This document shows, piece by piece, positions 33,440 through 43,724 of a DNA stretch of 64,000 bases; position 1 is the first letter of the stretch, and the number at the start of each line of letters is the position of its first letter. Source of the stretch: Mesorhabditis belari (Eukaryota > Nematoda > Chromadorea > Rhabditida > Rhabditidae); the NCBI GenBank assembly GCA_958450365.1, contig CAUEEP010000700.1, forward strand, positions 1-64,000, given 5' to 3'. The position numbers were made by a program, and so were the translations under genes. The notes below the pieces were generated by a model. The model ran no database searches, was not told the DNA's origin, and was given only the letters and a program-made list of their open reading frames with translations.

Positions 33440-34261
33440 TTTAGTTTATTCAGCGAATGTTGATGGGCATGGTACGAACCCCAGCCGGTCTATCACAAGG
33501 TTTACAGTGAAGAGTCAATGAGAAATACAACCAATAGACAAATTGAGTTGCATACATTCAGGAAATAAAGATGCTTATACCAGATAAAGTATTTGCATGA
33601 GATAGTCACAAACATTTTGAGGAAAAACAAAAAATGTTGCAAGAATAAGACATCAGAATCGAAAGGAAAAAGATGAATGATCGCTTCTTTGGACGTGGAG
33701 AGGCTCTTCAGGACCGTCGTGCAGGTGAGGGGAGTCGTCGGGCATGTTCACTATCAGATGGCGCCTAGGGTTTAGGCATTGAGCGGCGGCACCATCATCA
33801 AGATCGCAGGGAGCCGAATCTCTTCTTCTTCTTTGATGAGTCGCACATTTCTTCACCGTCGGGGCCGGCAGGGTGTGAGACGAAAGGCGGACCATCCGGG
33901 CATCTTCAGGTGGTGCCTGGGGTTGGCATAAAGCGGCGGCACACACCATCAGAGTTTGGCAGACGGCAGCGTCGAATCAACATCCGTTCTTGGCAGCAGC
34001 GAAGTCTTGGAGAGGCGTGAGTCGAGAGGCGGGGCTCCCAGACATCTTCAGGTGGTGCCTAGGGTTTAGGCATTGCGCAGCGGCACACACCATCAGAGCC
34101 TGGGAGGGGGCAGCATCGGATCACCGTCCTTCTTTGGCAACAGAGAGTTCTTGACGAGAGGAGAACGACGAGATTCTTCACCATCAGCAGAGGGGCCCAT
34201 GAAGAGTGGAGTGACGAGGGGCCCTGGATCCAATCAAAGTTTTTCTCTGCTTTGCCCGACA

Positions 34262-34311
34262 TCAATCGGGATTTGTTCCAGCAATGCTGCTTTCACAAAA
34301 TCACCAATTAA
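34262..34311 (-). other. Covarying RNA hairpin, D3
   Basis: Same as D1 and D2. Confidence 0.72.
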
Positions 34312-34360
34312 GCCGATAAGAACAGATACTCCACATTGATCTTAGCCAGAGGCCAGAAGC
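34307..34360 (-). pseudogene. U2: Internal U2 fragment (nt 4-57) in D3
   Basis: GGAGTA variant. Confidence 0.88.
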
Positions 34361-34543
34361 CAGTGGTTCAAATCAACGTTTTTCCCTGCTCCGCACAGCT
34401 CAATGAGTTTCGTCCTCCGCTCGACCGACAGATTGCTCTGAAGTATCTCCGAGACTGATGAGTCCAAAACTATGGGCTTTCGTCTTCCACTCGACCGACA
34501 GATTGCTCTGAAGTATCTCCGAGATTTACGAGTCCAAAAGCCT

Positions 34544-34600
34544 ATTAAGCCGATAAGAACAGATACTACACATTGATCTTAGCCAGAGGCCAGAAGCGAT
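34544..34600 (-). pseudogene. U2: U2 snRNA 5' part (nt 1-57) beyond D3
   Basis: Target duplication 34544-34563. Confidence 0.95.
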
Positions 34601-35374
34601 ACAGAACGAGAGAAAGGGAGCGGTATCTATTGGGCAGGGATCCCAGAAAGAGGACGATTGGCGACGCGCACAAAGATCGCGTGGTCGTGTGTCAATTTTT
34701 GGTCAATTTCACCAATTTGATGGTTGTCATTCCCTTTCGATACCGCAAGAATGTGTGATTTGATGGTTGTACGGAGATTGGCTTTTATTTTGACTATCAG
34801 GCAACATCAACGTCAATTTTGTAGCGTCACATCCCTTGTTTCCCATAATTACAAATCGCTGTGTTTCGTCTTCTGATAAATTATTCAAACGAAAAGTAAC
34901 AGCACTTCCTTTAAAGAACATCCTTTAAATTCACTGCATTGTTTGAAAGTTCGTAATCAATGTATTTCGATGATTCTTGTTGGAGTTTTCGCATTTGATG
35001 AATTTCAATTTTGATCAATTTCGACTCAATTTCACCACTACAACAAGACCTATTTTTCAAAATTTTTTCCACCATATAGTGGAAGAGTTTCGCACCCACT
35101 GATTCACTGAAAGTGAATCAGTGGCCCTCGCGCCGAAAAAACGCTCATTTTTTTGGGTAACAATGTACGTACGGTATAAAAATGTAGGTACGGTATAATG
35201 GCTATTAATGGCTACTATACGGTAGTTTGAAGGGGGAAGAAAAACCCCTGCGCTTCGTCGCCACTCATTGATTACCGTAAATGATTAAAAATGAATCGAA
35301 CGAACCGACTTGATGACAAAATGAAACGAACAGCACGAAAGCCTTTCCACTTCACTCTCAACTTTCGCATTCCC
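34601..35374. other. U2-SL1 spacer after D3 (beta-like)
   Basis: Beta type with private changes close to U2 (GAGGACGATTGGCGACG, AAAGATCGCG). Since D2 is followed by an alpha spacer, the D2/D3 similarity does not extend past the U2 5' part. Confidence 0.7.
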
Positions 35375-35474
35375 TTTGTGCATCCCCTTGACGGGGATGC
35401 GTTCCAAAATTTTATCAAGACACTTTGACAAGGTCTTGGGGTTAATGCTAACCTCAAACTTGGGTAATTAAACC
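35375..35474 (-). ncRNA. SL1: SL1 RNA gene, unit 17
   Basis: Consensus copy. Confidence 0.96.
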
Positions 35475-35601
35475 GAAGTGGGAGATCTCTGTCGCGCTAT
35501 GTGTAGAGGTCGTAGGCCAGTAGCCGCTTTTTCCTACGAGACACACAAAAGGTGCACACAGTCGCGTCGTCTCGCGTCTCTTCGGTGATAAAGGATAGCT
35601 T

Positions 35602-35632
<31 letters not shown>

Positions 35633-35699
35633 CCTTTCTTTCCTTTCTTTCGTTTCTTTCCTTTCAACTATTTCAACCGTCTTTCACCGCCCAGCACTC

Positions 35700-35818
35700 G
35701 CTTACGACCATACCACGTTGAAAACACGGCATCCCGTCCGATCTGCCAAGTTAAGCAACGTTGGGCTCGGTTAGTACTTGGATCGGAGACGGCTTGGGAA
35801 TCCCGAGTGTCGTAAGCT
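35700..35818 (+). rRNA. 5S rRNA gene, unit 17
   Basis: Array consensus. Confidence 0.97.
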
Positions 35819-35935
35819 TTTTGCTTTTCGCCGGTAGAGTAAAGATGATGGTTTGCTTGTAGGTTTCGATAAAATAAAGGAAGACTGTCGCTTTGCGCTT
35901 TGTTTTTCGTTCTTTATTTTGTTCCCCCATCACTG

Positions 35936-36124
35936 GGGGTGTGCGCCGATCCCGCCAGTAAGTGCAATAGCGGGCCGACGCTGTACGGCGAGAAGCAAGC
36001 TTCTACAAACCGTACCCGTTCCAAAAATTGATTAATCTCGATGAGTTCAATAGAACTCGTACCGGAGATTAAGCCGATAAGAACAGATACTACACATTGA
36101 TCTTAGCCAGAGGCCAGAAGCGAT
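35936..36124 (-). ncRNA. U2: U2 snRNA gene, unit 17
   Basis: Consensus copy. Confidence 0.96.
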
Positions 36125-36898
36125 ACAGAACGAGAGAAAGGGAGCGGTATCTATTGGGCAGGGATCCCAGAAAGAGGCCGAGTCGCGACGCGCACAAAGA
36201 GCGCGTGGTCGTGTGTCAATTTTTGGTCAATTTCACCAATTTGATGGTTGTCATTCCCTTTCGATACCGCAAGAATGTGTGATTTGATGGTTGTACGGAG
36301 ATTGGCTTTTATTTTGACTATCAGGCAACATCAACGTCAATTTTGTAGCGTCACATCCCTTGTTTCCCATAATTACAAATCGCTGTGTTTCGTCTTCTGA
36401 TAAATTATTCAAACGAAAGTAACAGCACTTCCTTTAAAGAACATCCTTTAAATTCACTGCATTGTTTGAAAGTTCGTAATCAATGTATTTCGATGATTCT
36501 TGTTGGAGTTTTCGCATTTGATGAATTTCAATTTTGATCAATTTCGACTCAATTTCACCACTACAACAAGACCTATTTTTCAAAATTTTTTCCACCATAT
36601 AGTGGAAGGAGTTTCGCACCCACTGATTCACTGAAAGTGAATCAGTGGCCCTCGCGCCGAAAAAACGCTCACTTTTTTTGGGTAAAAATGTACGTACGGT
36701 AAAAAAATATACGTACGGTATAAAGGCTATTAATGATTATTATACGGTAGTTTGAAGGGGAAGAAAAACCCCTGCGCTTCGTCGCCACTCATTGATTACC
36801 GTAAATGATTAAAAATGAATCGAACGAACCGACTTGATGACAAAATGAAACGAACAGCACGAAAGCCTTTCCACTTCACTCTCAACTTTCGCATTCCC
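36125..36898. other. U2-SL1 spacer, unit 17 (beta left, divergent right half)
   Basis: The right half (36680-36760) resembles the unit 14 spacer variant with more changes (AATATACGTACGG, AATGATTATTATACGG). No gene seen. Confidence 0.7.
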
Positions 36899-36998
36899 TT
36901 TGTGCATCCCCTTGACGGGGATGCGTTCCAAAATTTTATCAAGACACTTTGACAAGGTCTTGGGGTTAATGCTAACCTCAAACTTGGGTAATTAAACC
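36899..36998 (-). ncRNA. SL1: SL1 RNA gene, unit 18
   Basis: Consensus copy. Confidence 0.96.
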
Positions 36999-37125
36999 GA
37001 AGTGGGAGATCTCTGTCGCGCTATGTGTAGAGGTCGTAGGCCAGTAGCCGCTTTTTCCTACGAGACACACAAAAGGTGCACACAGTCGCGTCGTCTCGCG
37101 TCTCTTCGGTGATAAAGGATAGCTT

Positions 37126-37156
<31 letters not shown>

Positions 37157-37223
37157 CCTTTCTTTCCTTTCTTTCGTTTCTTTCCTTTCAACTATTTCAA
37201 CCGTCTTTCACCGCCCAGCACTC

Positions 37224-37342
37224 GCTTACGACCATACCACGTTGAAAACACGGCATCCCGTCCGATCTGCCAAGTTAAGCAACGTTGGGCTCGGTTAGTA
37301 CTTGGATCGGAGACGGCTTGGGAATCCCGAGTGTCGTAAGCT
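37224..37342 (+). rRNA. 5S rRNA gene, unit 18
   Basis: Array consensus. Confidence 0.97.
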
Positions 37343-37459
37343 TTTTGCTTTTCGCCGGTAGAGTAAAGATGATGGTTTGCTTGTAGGTTTCGATAAAATA
37401 AAGGAAGACTGTCGCTTTGCGCTTTGTTTTTCGTTCTTTATTTTGTTCCCCCATCACTG

Positions 37460-37611
37460 GGGGTGTGCGCCGATCCCGCCAGTAAGTGCAATAGCGGGCC
37501 GACGCTGTACGGCGAGAAGCAAGCTTCTACAAACCGTACCCGTTCCAAAAATTGATTAATCTCGATGAGTTCAATAGAACTCGTACCGGAGATTAAGCCG
37601 ATAAGAACAGA
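37460..37611 (-). pseudogene. U2: U2 snRNA 3' part, unit 18, split by C1
   Basis: U2 nt 38 to end. Confidence 0.95.
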
Positions 37612-40379
37612 TTAAGTTTATTTCAGTGCATGATGGGCATGGTACAAAACCCCAGCCGGTCTATCACAACGGATTAAAATACAGGAAATGTATGAACCCA
37701 CATTTAAGAAAACATAGGGTATATGCAAACACAGAACGGGTTGAATAAGGAATAGTAGATGGGCCTAGTGAATTAGGAAACCATGAGAAGAGGTATGCAC
37801 AGATAGAAATGTTGAGTAGAATATAGAACATTAGAGCAGAAAGCAATAAATGTTATGAACCTATAGGAAAACACAAGACTAAATGAAAGTCAGAACGAAA
37901 GTTAGATATGAGAGATATGTGAGATGCATTATCACAGATATTTGATCGCAAGGCAAGATAGGGATGATTTTGGCTAGGGGGAGGCAAAAGAGAAAGACAA
38001 CAAGAAAGCAAGAAAGAAGAGAAGACTAAGAACTCAAGGGTCGTATTGGCGGGTTCCAGTGATGTGTTCGACGTAGATGTCCCGGCTCCATTTCACGGCA
38101 TCCGACACCATCAGCTTCTTCATGAGACGTGCGTAGCGGAAGGAAACACCAAGCTTCTTGAGGAGTTCGTCGTTGGCGAGATCCCATCCACCGAGCGGGC
38201 CGACCACGAAAGCGTCGAGGATCACCGAGTAGCCGAGAGCTTCGAAGTGTTGGGCGATCGTTTGGTACTTGCGTTGTTTTTCTTGGCGGGCGGCTTGGAA
38301 GGCTTCGGGTCGGTTCTCGAATGGCATCGTGACGTCGATGAGTTGCACCGTCTTGAAGGTTGAGTCGATGATCAAGATGTCGGGCCGGAATTTCGCATCG
38401 AAGTTGGGCACGTGTTGGTTGAGTCGGACTTGGCTTGTGACTGGCGGCTTGAGGGCTTTGACGAGACGGTCGACGATGGCATTGTGTCGGCGGGTGATTG
38501 CAACCATGTGCGGGTTGCAGTGGCACAGCACATGGGGCAGAGTTTCGTTTGGATGAGCACATCGTCGGCACCGTCTGTCGCCTGGACCGAAGCGTCGAGT
38601 CCCGTTGAGTGGCACGCAGTCGAGTCGGGCACGGTGAAGGAAGCGCCAGTCAGCGAAGCGGGTGAAGGAGCCGTCACGCATGAAGTGGTTGGAAGAAGTG
38701 GAGAGCGTGGTGACGGTGTAGACCTTCCCTTGATCCGGCTTTGCGAGAAGTTGGCGGAGATGGTAGTCGCGGATGGCACTTCGGAGAGTCGTTTCGACGG
38801 TTCGTGGTGGGATGTTGGAGCCGTTCAGTTGGAGCGTGAGTTGGTCGACGAGCCACACCCATCGCACAGCCATGAACTTGTGGAGGCTACGGGTAGCCAC
38901 TCGGAGACGAGACCACATCGAAGAGAGGTCGGAAGAAGCTCGGGCAAAGTCTCCATCGAGTCGGCCATTGAGGTAGTCGGCAAGTTCTTCGTTGGAGGCG
39001 GCACGACGGAGCTTCTTCTTGACCACGTCTCGGAGCTGTGGATAGGCGATGGGCTGCATGTTGGCCGTGGAGAGCAGGCGGAGGGCGTGGACGAGTTGGA
39101 ACACATCAGCGAGCGGGTTCATTTGAAGGAAGCCGAGTCCACCCATCTGGTTGGAGAGGTAGACCACTTCGGGACTGCCACGTGACGGGAGATTGAGCCA
39201 CTTCTTGCCGAGAGCCTTCAGCTTGTTGTCGAATTCGGTCAGAGGCTCCTTTGGGACGACACCGTTCTTCAGATGGAAGGAGAGGCATGGGAGTACGAAC
39301 GTGTTGACCGCATCAGCTTTCTGCCATGGTGCAAGAAGAGATTTGTCGATTGACTCGATGTGGTTTGTCATCTTCTGCAGGGCAAGTTCGGCGGATGGGG
39401 CGCGGTGGTATCCCGTGGGTACTCCGAGGTGTTCGTAGGTGTCGTCTTCTTTGAGCATGACCATTGGCTTGGCTTGGATGTTGAATGGCACTGGAAGGGC
39501 GGTGTGTTGGCGACCATCGATGACGAGTGAAGCACACTTCTTGGCGTTGAAGGCGAGTCCAGACCAGGAGGCGACGGTGGTGACCATATCGAGCATGTCG
39601 TGTAGGCGAACCGAGCTTTTGGCGACGAGGGCGATGTCATCGGCGTACGCGAGTACGTCGATGTGTTGTCCGTTGAGTTGGTACCCACACTGTTGGTCGT
39701 GTAGGGCACGGAGCATCGGTTCGAGGGCCAGGTTGAAAACAATGGGGCTGAGTGGGCACCCTTGTTTCACCCCGGCTTGGATTCGGATGGCATCGGTTGG
39801 TCCGTCGGAGCTCCTGATCGTGGTGGAGGCGTTGGAGTAGAGTCGCTTCACCGTCTCGATGGAGTTGTCGTGGAGGCCAGCAAACTTCAGTGACTCGAAG
39901 AGCATCTCGTGTGGGACGGAGCCGAAGGCATTGGTGAGGTCCAGCCACGAGATGGCTACGGTTTGGCGAGTCCTTCGGGCGTCATTGATCACCGTCTGGA
40001 GTGTGAAGTTGTGCTCGGCGCATCCGTCGACCGCCATGAAGCCTTTCTGCGACGATGAGACACGTTGGTGGCGGGCTGCCCAGGATCCAAGACGGGCGGA
40101 GAGGCATGAGGCGTAGGTCTTGGCAATCGTGTTAGAGAGGGTGATGGGCCTCCAGTTGCCAACGTCCGTCTTGTCTCCTTTCTTGTGGATGAGGATCGTC
40201 GCAGATTCGTTCCAGGTGGCCGGTACACATCGAAGTCGGTGGATGGTGTTGAAGAGCGTTGAGAGGATGTGAGCACCGATGTCGAACTTCTTCCAGGACA
40301 CGTAGCGAATGCTATCTGCGGCGGGGAGCCGTGTTGGAGCAGCGGACGAGGCGTTTCCACACTTCTTCAGGGGATTGAC
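37612..40379 (-). mobile_element. Retrotransposon C1 (family C), 5'-truncated
   Basis: 3' end ...GAAATAAACTTAA on U2 nt 38, with a 422-bp 3' UTR (37612-38033) that shares its last ~60 bp with D elements. GC-rich coding sequence, unlike the AT-rich spacers. It is truncated in the region just before the RT. After a few filler bases (ATTGAC) it joins U2 at its Sm site, so 102 nt of U2 5' sequence lie beyond it instead of the usual 57. Confidence 0.9.
38034..40301 (-). pseudogene. RT-endonuclease ORF of C1, 5'-truncated
   Basis: 755 codons from RT through the end; the start is only the first in-frame start codon left. Motifs in order: WRPITLSNT, WLDLTNAFGSVPH (RT motif A), GVKQGCPLSPIVFN (B), LAYADDIA (C, near 39645), CRRC-x8-H-x4-C knuckle (near 38525-38580), RRHNAI, and the endonuclease RPDILII...DVTMPFENR (38315-38390). 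Frame lost near 40310 by base changes relative to C2. Confidence 0.9.
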
Positions 40380-40481
40380 AAAAATTGATTAATCTCGATG
40401 AGTTCAATAGAACTCGTACCGGAGATTAAGCCGATAAGAACAGATACTACACATTGATCTTAGCCAGAGGCCAGAAGCGAT
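40380..40481 (-). pseudogene. U2: U2 snRNA 5' part (nt 1-102) beyond C1
   Basis: Extends from U2 +1 into the Sm-site T run. Nt 38-102 are duplicated relative to 37460-37611, a 65-nt overlap rather than 20. Confidence 0.93.
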
Positions 40482-41255
40482 ACAGAACGAGAGAAAGGGA
40501 GCGGTATCTATTGGGCAGGGATCCCAGAAAGAGGCCGAGTCGCGACGCGCACAAAGAACGCGCGTGGTCGAGTGTTTTTTTCGTCAATTTCACCAATTTG
40601 ATGGTTGTCATTCCCTTTCGATACCGCAAGAATGTGTGATTTGATGGTTGTACGGAGATTGGCTTTTATTTTGACTATCAGGCAACATCAACGTCAATTT
40701 TGTAGCGTCACATCCCTTGTTTCCCATAATTACAAATCGCTGTGTTTCGTCTTCTGATAAATTATTCAAACGAAAAGTAACAGCACTTCCTTTAAAGAAC
40801 ATCCTTTAAATTCACTGCATTGTTTGAAAGTTCGTAATCAATGTATTTCGATGATTCTTGTTGGAGTTTTCGCATTTGATGAATTTCAATTTTGATCAAT
40901 TTCGACTCAATTTCACCACTACAACAAGACCTATTTTTCAAAATTTTTTCCACCATATAGTGGAAGAGTTTCGCACCCACTGATTCACTGAAAGTGAATC
41001 AGTGGCCCTCGCGCCGAAAAAACGCTCATTTTTTTTGGGTAACAATGTACGTACGGTATAAAAATGTAGGTACGGTATAATGGCTATTAATGGCTACTAT
41101 ACGGTAGTTTGAAGGGGAAGAAAAACCCCTGCGCTTCGTCGCCACTCATTGATTACCGTAAATGATTAAAAATGAATCGAACGAACCGACTTGATGACAA
41201 AATGAAACGAACAGCACGAAAGCCTTTCCACTTCACTCTCAACTTTCGCATTCCC
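40482..41255. other. U2-SL1 spacer, unit 18 (alpha type)
   Basis: No gene seen. Confidence 0.7.
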
Positions 41256-41355
41256 TTTGTGCATCCCCTTGACGGGGATGCGTTCCAAAATTTTATCAAG
41301 ACACTTTTACAAGGTCTTGGGGTTAATGCTAACCTCAAACTTGGGTAATTAAACC
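41256..41355 (-). ncRNA. SL1: SL1 RNA gene, unit 19 (G-to-T variant on + strand)
   Basis: Exon and Sm site intact. The + strand reads CACTTTTACAAGG for CACTTTGACAAGG, a change in the middle stem region. Units 21 and 23 share it. Confidence 0.95.
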
Positions 41356-41482
41356 GAAGTGGGAGATCTCTGTCGCGCTATGTGTAGAGGTCGTAGGCCA
41401 GTAGCCGCTTTTTCCTACGAGACACACAAAAGGTGCACACAGTCGCGTCGTCTCGCGTCTCTTCGGTGATAAAGGATAGCTT

Positions 41483-41513
<31 letters not shown>

Positions 41514-41580
41514 CCTTTCTTTCCTTTCTTTCGTTTCTTTCCTTTCAACTATTTCAACCGTCTTTCACCGCCCAGCACTC

Positions 41581-41699
41581 GCTTACGACCATACCACGTT
41601 GAAAACACGGCATCCCGTCCGATCTGCCAAGTTAAGCAACGTTGGGCTCGGTTAGTACTTGGATCGGAGACGGCTTGGGAATCCCGAGTGTCGTAAGCT
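41581..41699 (+). rRNA. 5S rRNA gene, unit 19
   Basis: Array consensus. Confidence 0.97.
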
Positions 41700-41816
41700 T
41701 TTTGCTTTTCGCCGGTAGAGTAAAGATGATGGTTTGCTTGTAGGTTTCGATAAAATAAAGGAAGACTGTCGCTTTGCGCTTTGTTTTTCGTTCTTTATTT
41801 TGTTCCCCCATCACTG

Positions 41817-42005
41817 GGGGTGTGCGCCGATCCCGCCAGTAAGTGCAATAGCGGGCCGACGCTGTACGGCGAGAAGCAAGCTTCTACAAACCGTACCCGT
41901 TCCAAAAATTGATTAATCTCGATGAGTTCAATAGAACTCGTACCGGAGATTAAGCCGATAAGAACAGATACTACACATTGATCTTAGCCAGAGGCCAGAA
42001 GCGAT
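41817..42005 (-). ncRNA. U2: U2 snRNA gene, unit 19
   Basis: Consensus copy. Confidence 0.96.
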
Positions 42006-42779
42006 ACAGAACGAGAGAAAGGGAGCGGTATCTATTGGGCAGGGATCCCAGAAAGAGGCCGAGTCGCGACGCGCACAAAGAACGCGCGTGGTCGAGTGTT
42101 TTTTTCGTCAATTTCACCAATTTGATGGTTGTCATTCCCTTTCGATACCGCAAGAATGTGTGATTTGATGGTTGTACGGAGATTGGCTTTTATTTTGACT
42201 ATCAGGCAACATCAACGTCAATTTTGTAGCGTCACATCCCTTGTTTCCCATAATTACAAATCGCTGTGTTTCGTCTTCTGATAAATTATTCAAACGAAAA
42301 GTAACAGCACTTCCTTTAAAGAACATCCTTTAAATTCACTGCATTGTTTGAAAGTTCGTAATCAATGTATTTCGATGATTCTTGTTGGAGTTTTCGCATT
42401 TGATGAATTTCAATTTTGATCAATTTCGACTCAATTTCACCACTACAACAAGACCTATTTTTCAAAATTTTTTCCACCATATAGTGGAAGAGTTTCGCAC
42501 CCACTGATTCACTGAAAGTGAATCAGTGGCCCTCGCGCCGAAAAAACGCTCATTTTTTTTGGGTAACAATGTACGTACGGTATAAAAATGTAGGTACGGT
42601 ATAATGGCTATTAATGGCTACTATACGGTAGTTTGAAGGGGAAGAAAAACCCCTGCGCTTCGTCGCCACTCATTGATTACCGTAAATGATTAAAAATGAA
42701 TCGAACGAACCGACTTGATGACAAAATGAAACGAACAGCACGAAAGCCTTTCCACTTCACTCTCAACTTTCGCATTCCC
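42006..42779. other. U2-SL1 spacer, unit 19 (alpha type)
   Basis: No gene seen. Confidence 0.7.
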
Positions 42780-42880
42780 TTTGTGCATCCCCTTGACGGG
42801 GATGCGTTCCAAAATTTTATCAAGACACTTTTGACAAGGTCTTGGGGTTAATGCTAACCTCAAACTTGGGTAATTAAACC
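42780..42880 (-). ncRNA. SL1: SL1 RNA gene, unit 20
   Basis: One extra T on the + strand at the same site as the unit 19 variant (CACTTTTGACAAGG). Confidence 0.95.
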
Positions 42881-43007
42881 GAAGTGGGAGATCTCTGTCG
42901 CGCTATGTGTAGAGGTCGTAGGCCAGTAGCCGCTTTTTCCTACGAGACACACAAAAGGTGCACACAGTCGCGTCGTCTCGCGTCTCTTCGGTGATAAAGG
43001 ATAGCTT

Positions 43008-43038
<31 letters not shown>

Positions 43039-43105
43039 CCTTTCTTTCCTTTCTTTCGTTTCTTTCCTTTCAACTATTTCAACCGTCTTTCACCGCCCAG
43101 CACTC

Positions 43106-43224
43106 GCTTACGACCATACCACGTTGAAAACACGGCATCCCGTCCGATCTGCCAAGTTAAGCAACGTTGGGCTCGGTTAGTACTTGGATCGGAGACGGCT
43201 TGGGAATCCCGAGTGTCGTAAGCT
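43106..43224 (+). rRNA. 5S rRNA gene, unit 20
   Basis: Consensus, six-T terminator. Confidence 0.97.
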
Positions 43225-43343
43225 TTTTTGCTTTTCGCCGGTAGAGTAAAGATGATGGTTTGCTTGTAGGTTTCGATAAAATAAAGGAAGACTGTCGCTT
43301 TGCGCTTTGTTTTTCGTTCTTTATTTTGTTCCCCCATCACTGG

Positions 43344-43495
43344 GGGGTGTGCGCCGATCCCGCCAGTAAGTGCAATAGCGGGCCGACGCTGTACGGCGAG
43401 AAGCAAGCTTCTACAAACCGTACCCGTTCCAAAAATTGATTAATCTCGATGAGTTCAATAGAACTCGTACCGGAGATTAAGCCGATAAGAACAGA
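43344..43495 (-). pseudogene. U2: U2 snRNA 3' part, unit 20, split by B2
   Basis: U2 nt 38 to end. Target duplication 43476-43495 pairs with 47907-47926. Confidence 0.95.
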
Positions 43496-43724
43496 GGAAG
43501 TTTTATTCAGTGAATGTTGTAAAATTTCAAATAATATATGATGCCCGATGGCACTAGAATTGATGAATACAAATACAAATAGAGGTACTTGCATATAGTG
43601 AAGCGATAAGGTCAATAAATCACAATAGAATATATAGAAAATTGTTTTAAGATATAACAATTTTTGAGAAAAATGACAATTTGAAATAATAAATGTAAGA
43701 CAAAAAGTAAGGGCTTCTCTCTGT

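Larger units (their letters stand above)
33440..34543 (-). mobile_element. Non-autonomous U2-specific element D3
   Basis: 1,104 bp, nearly identical to D2 including the doubled 70-bp leader repeat (34408-34477, 34478-34541). Confidence 0.88.

Noticed and set aside
38412..39185. 257-codon ORF on the + strand (also at 50251-51024)
   Set aside because: Antisense shadow of the GC-rich family C endonuclease/CCHC coding region.
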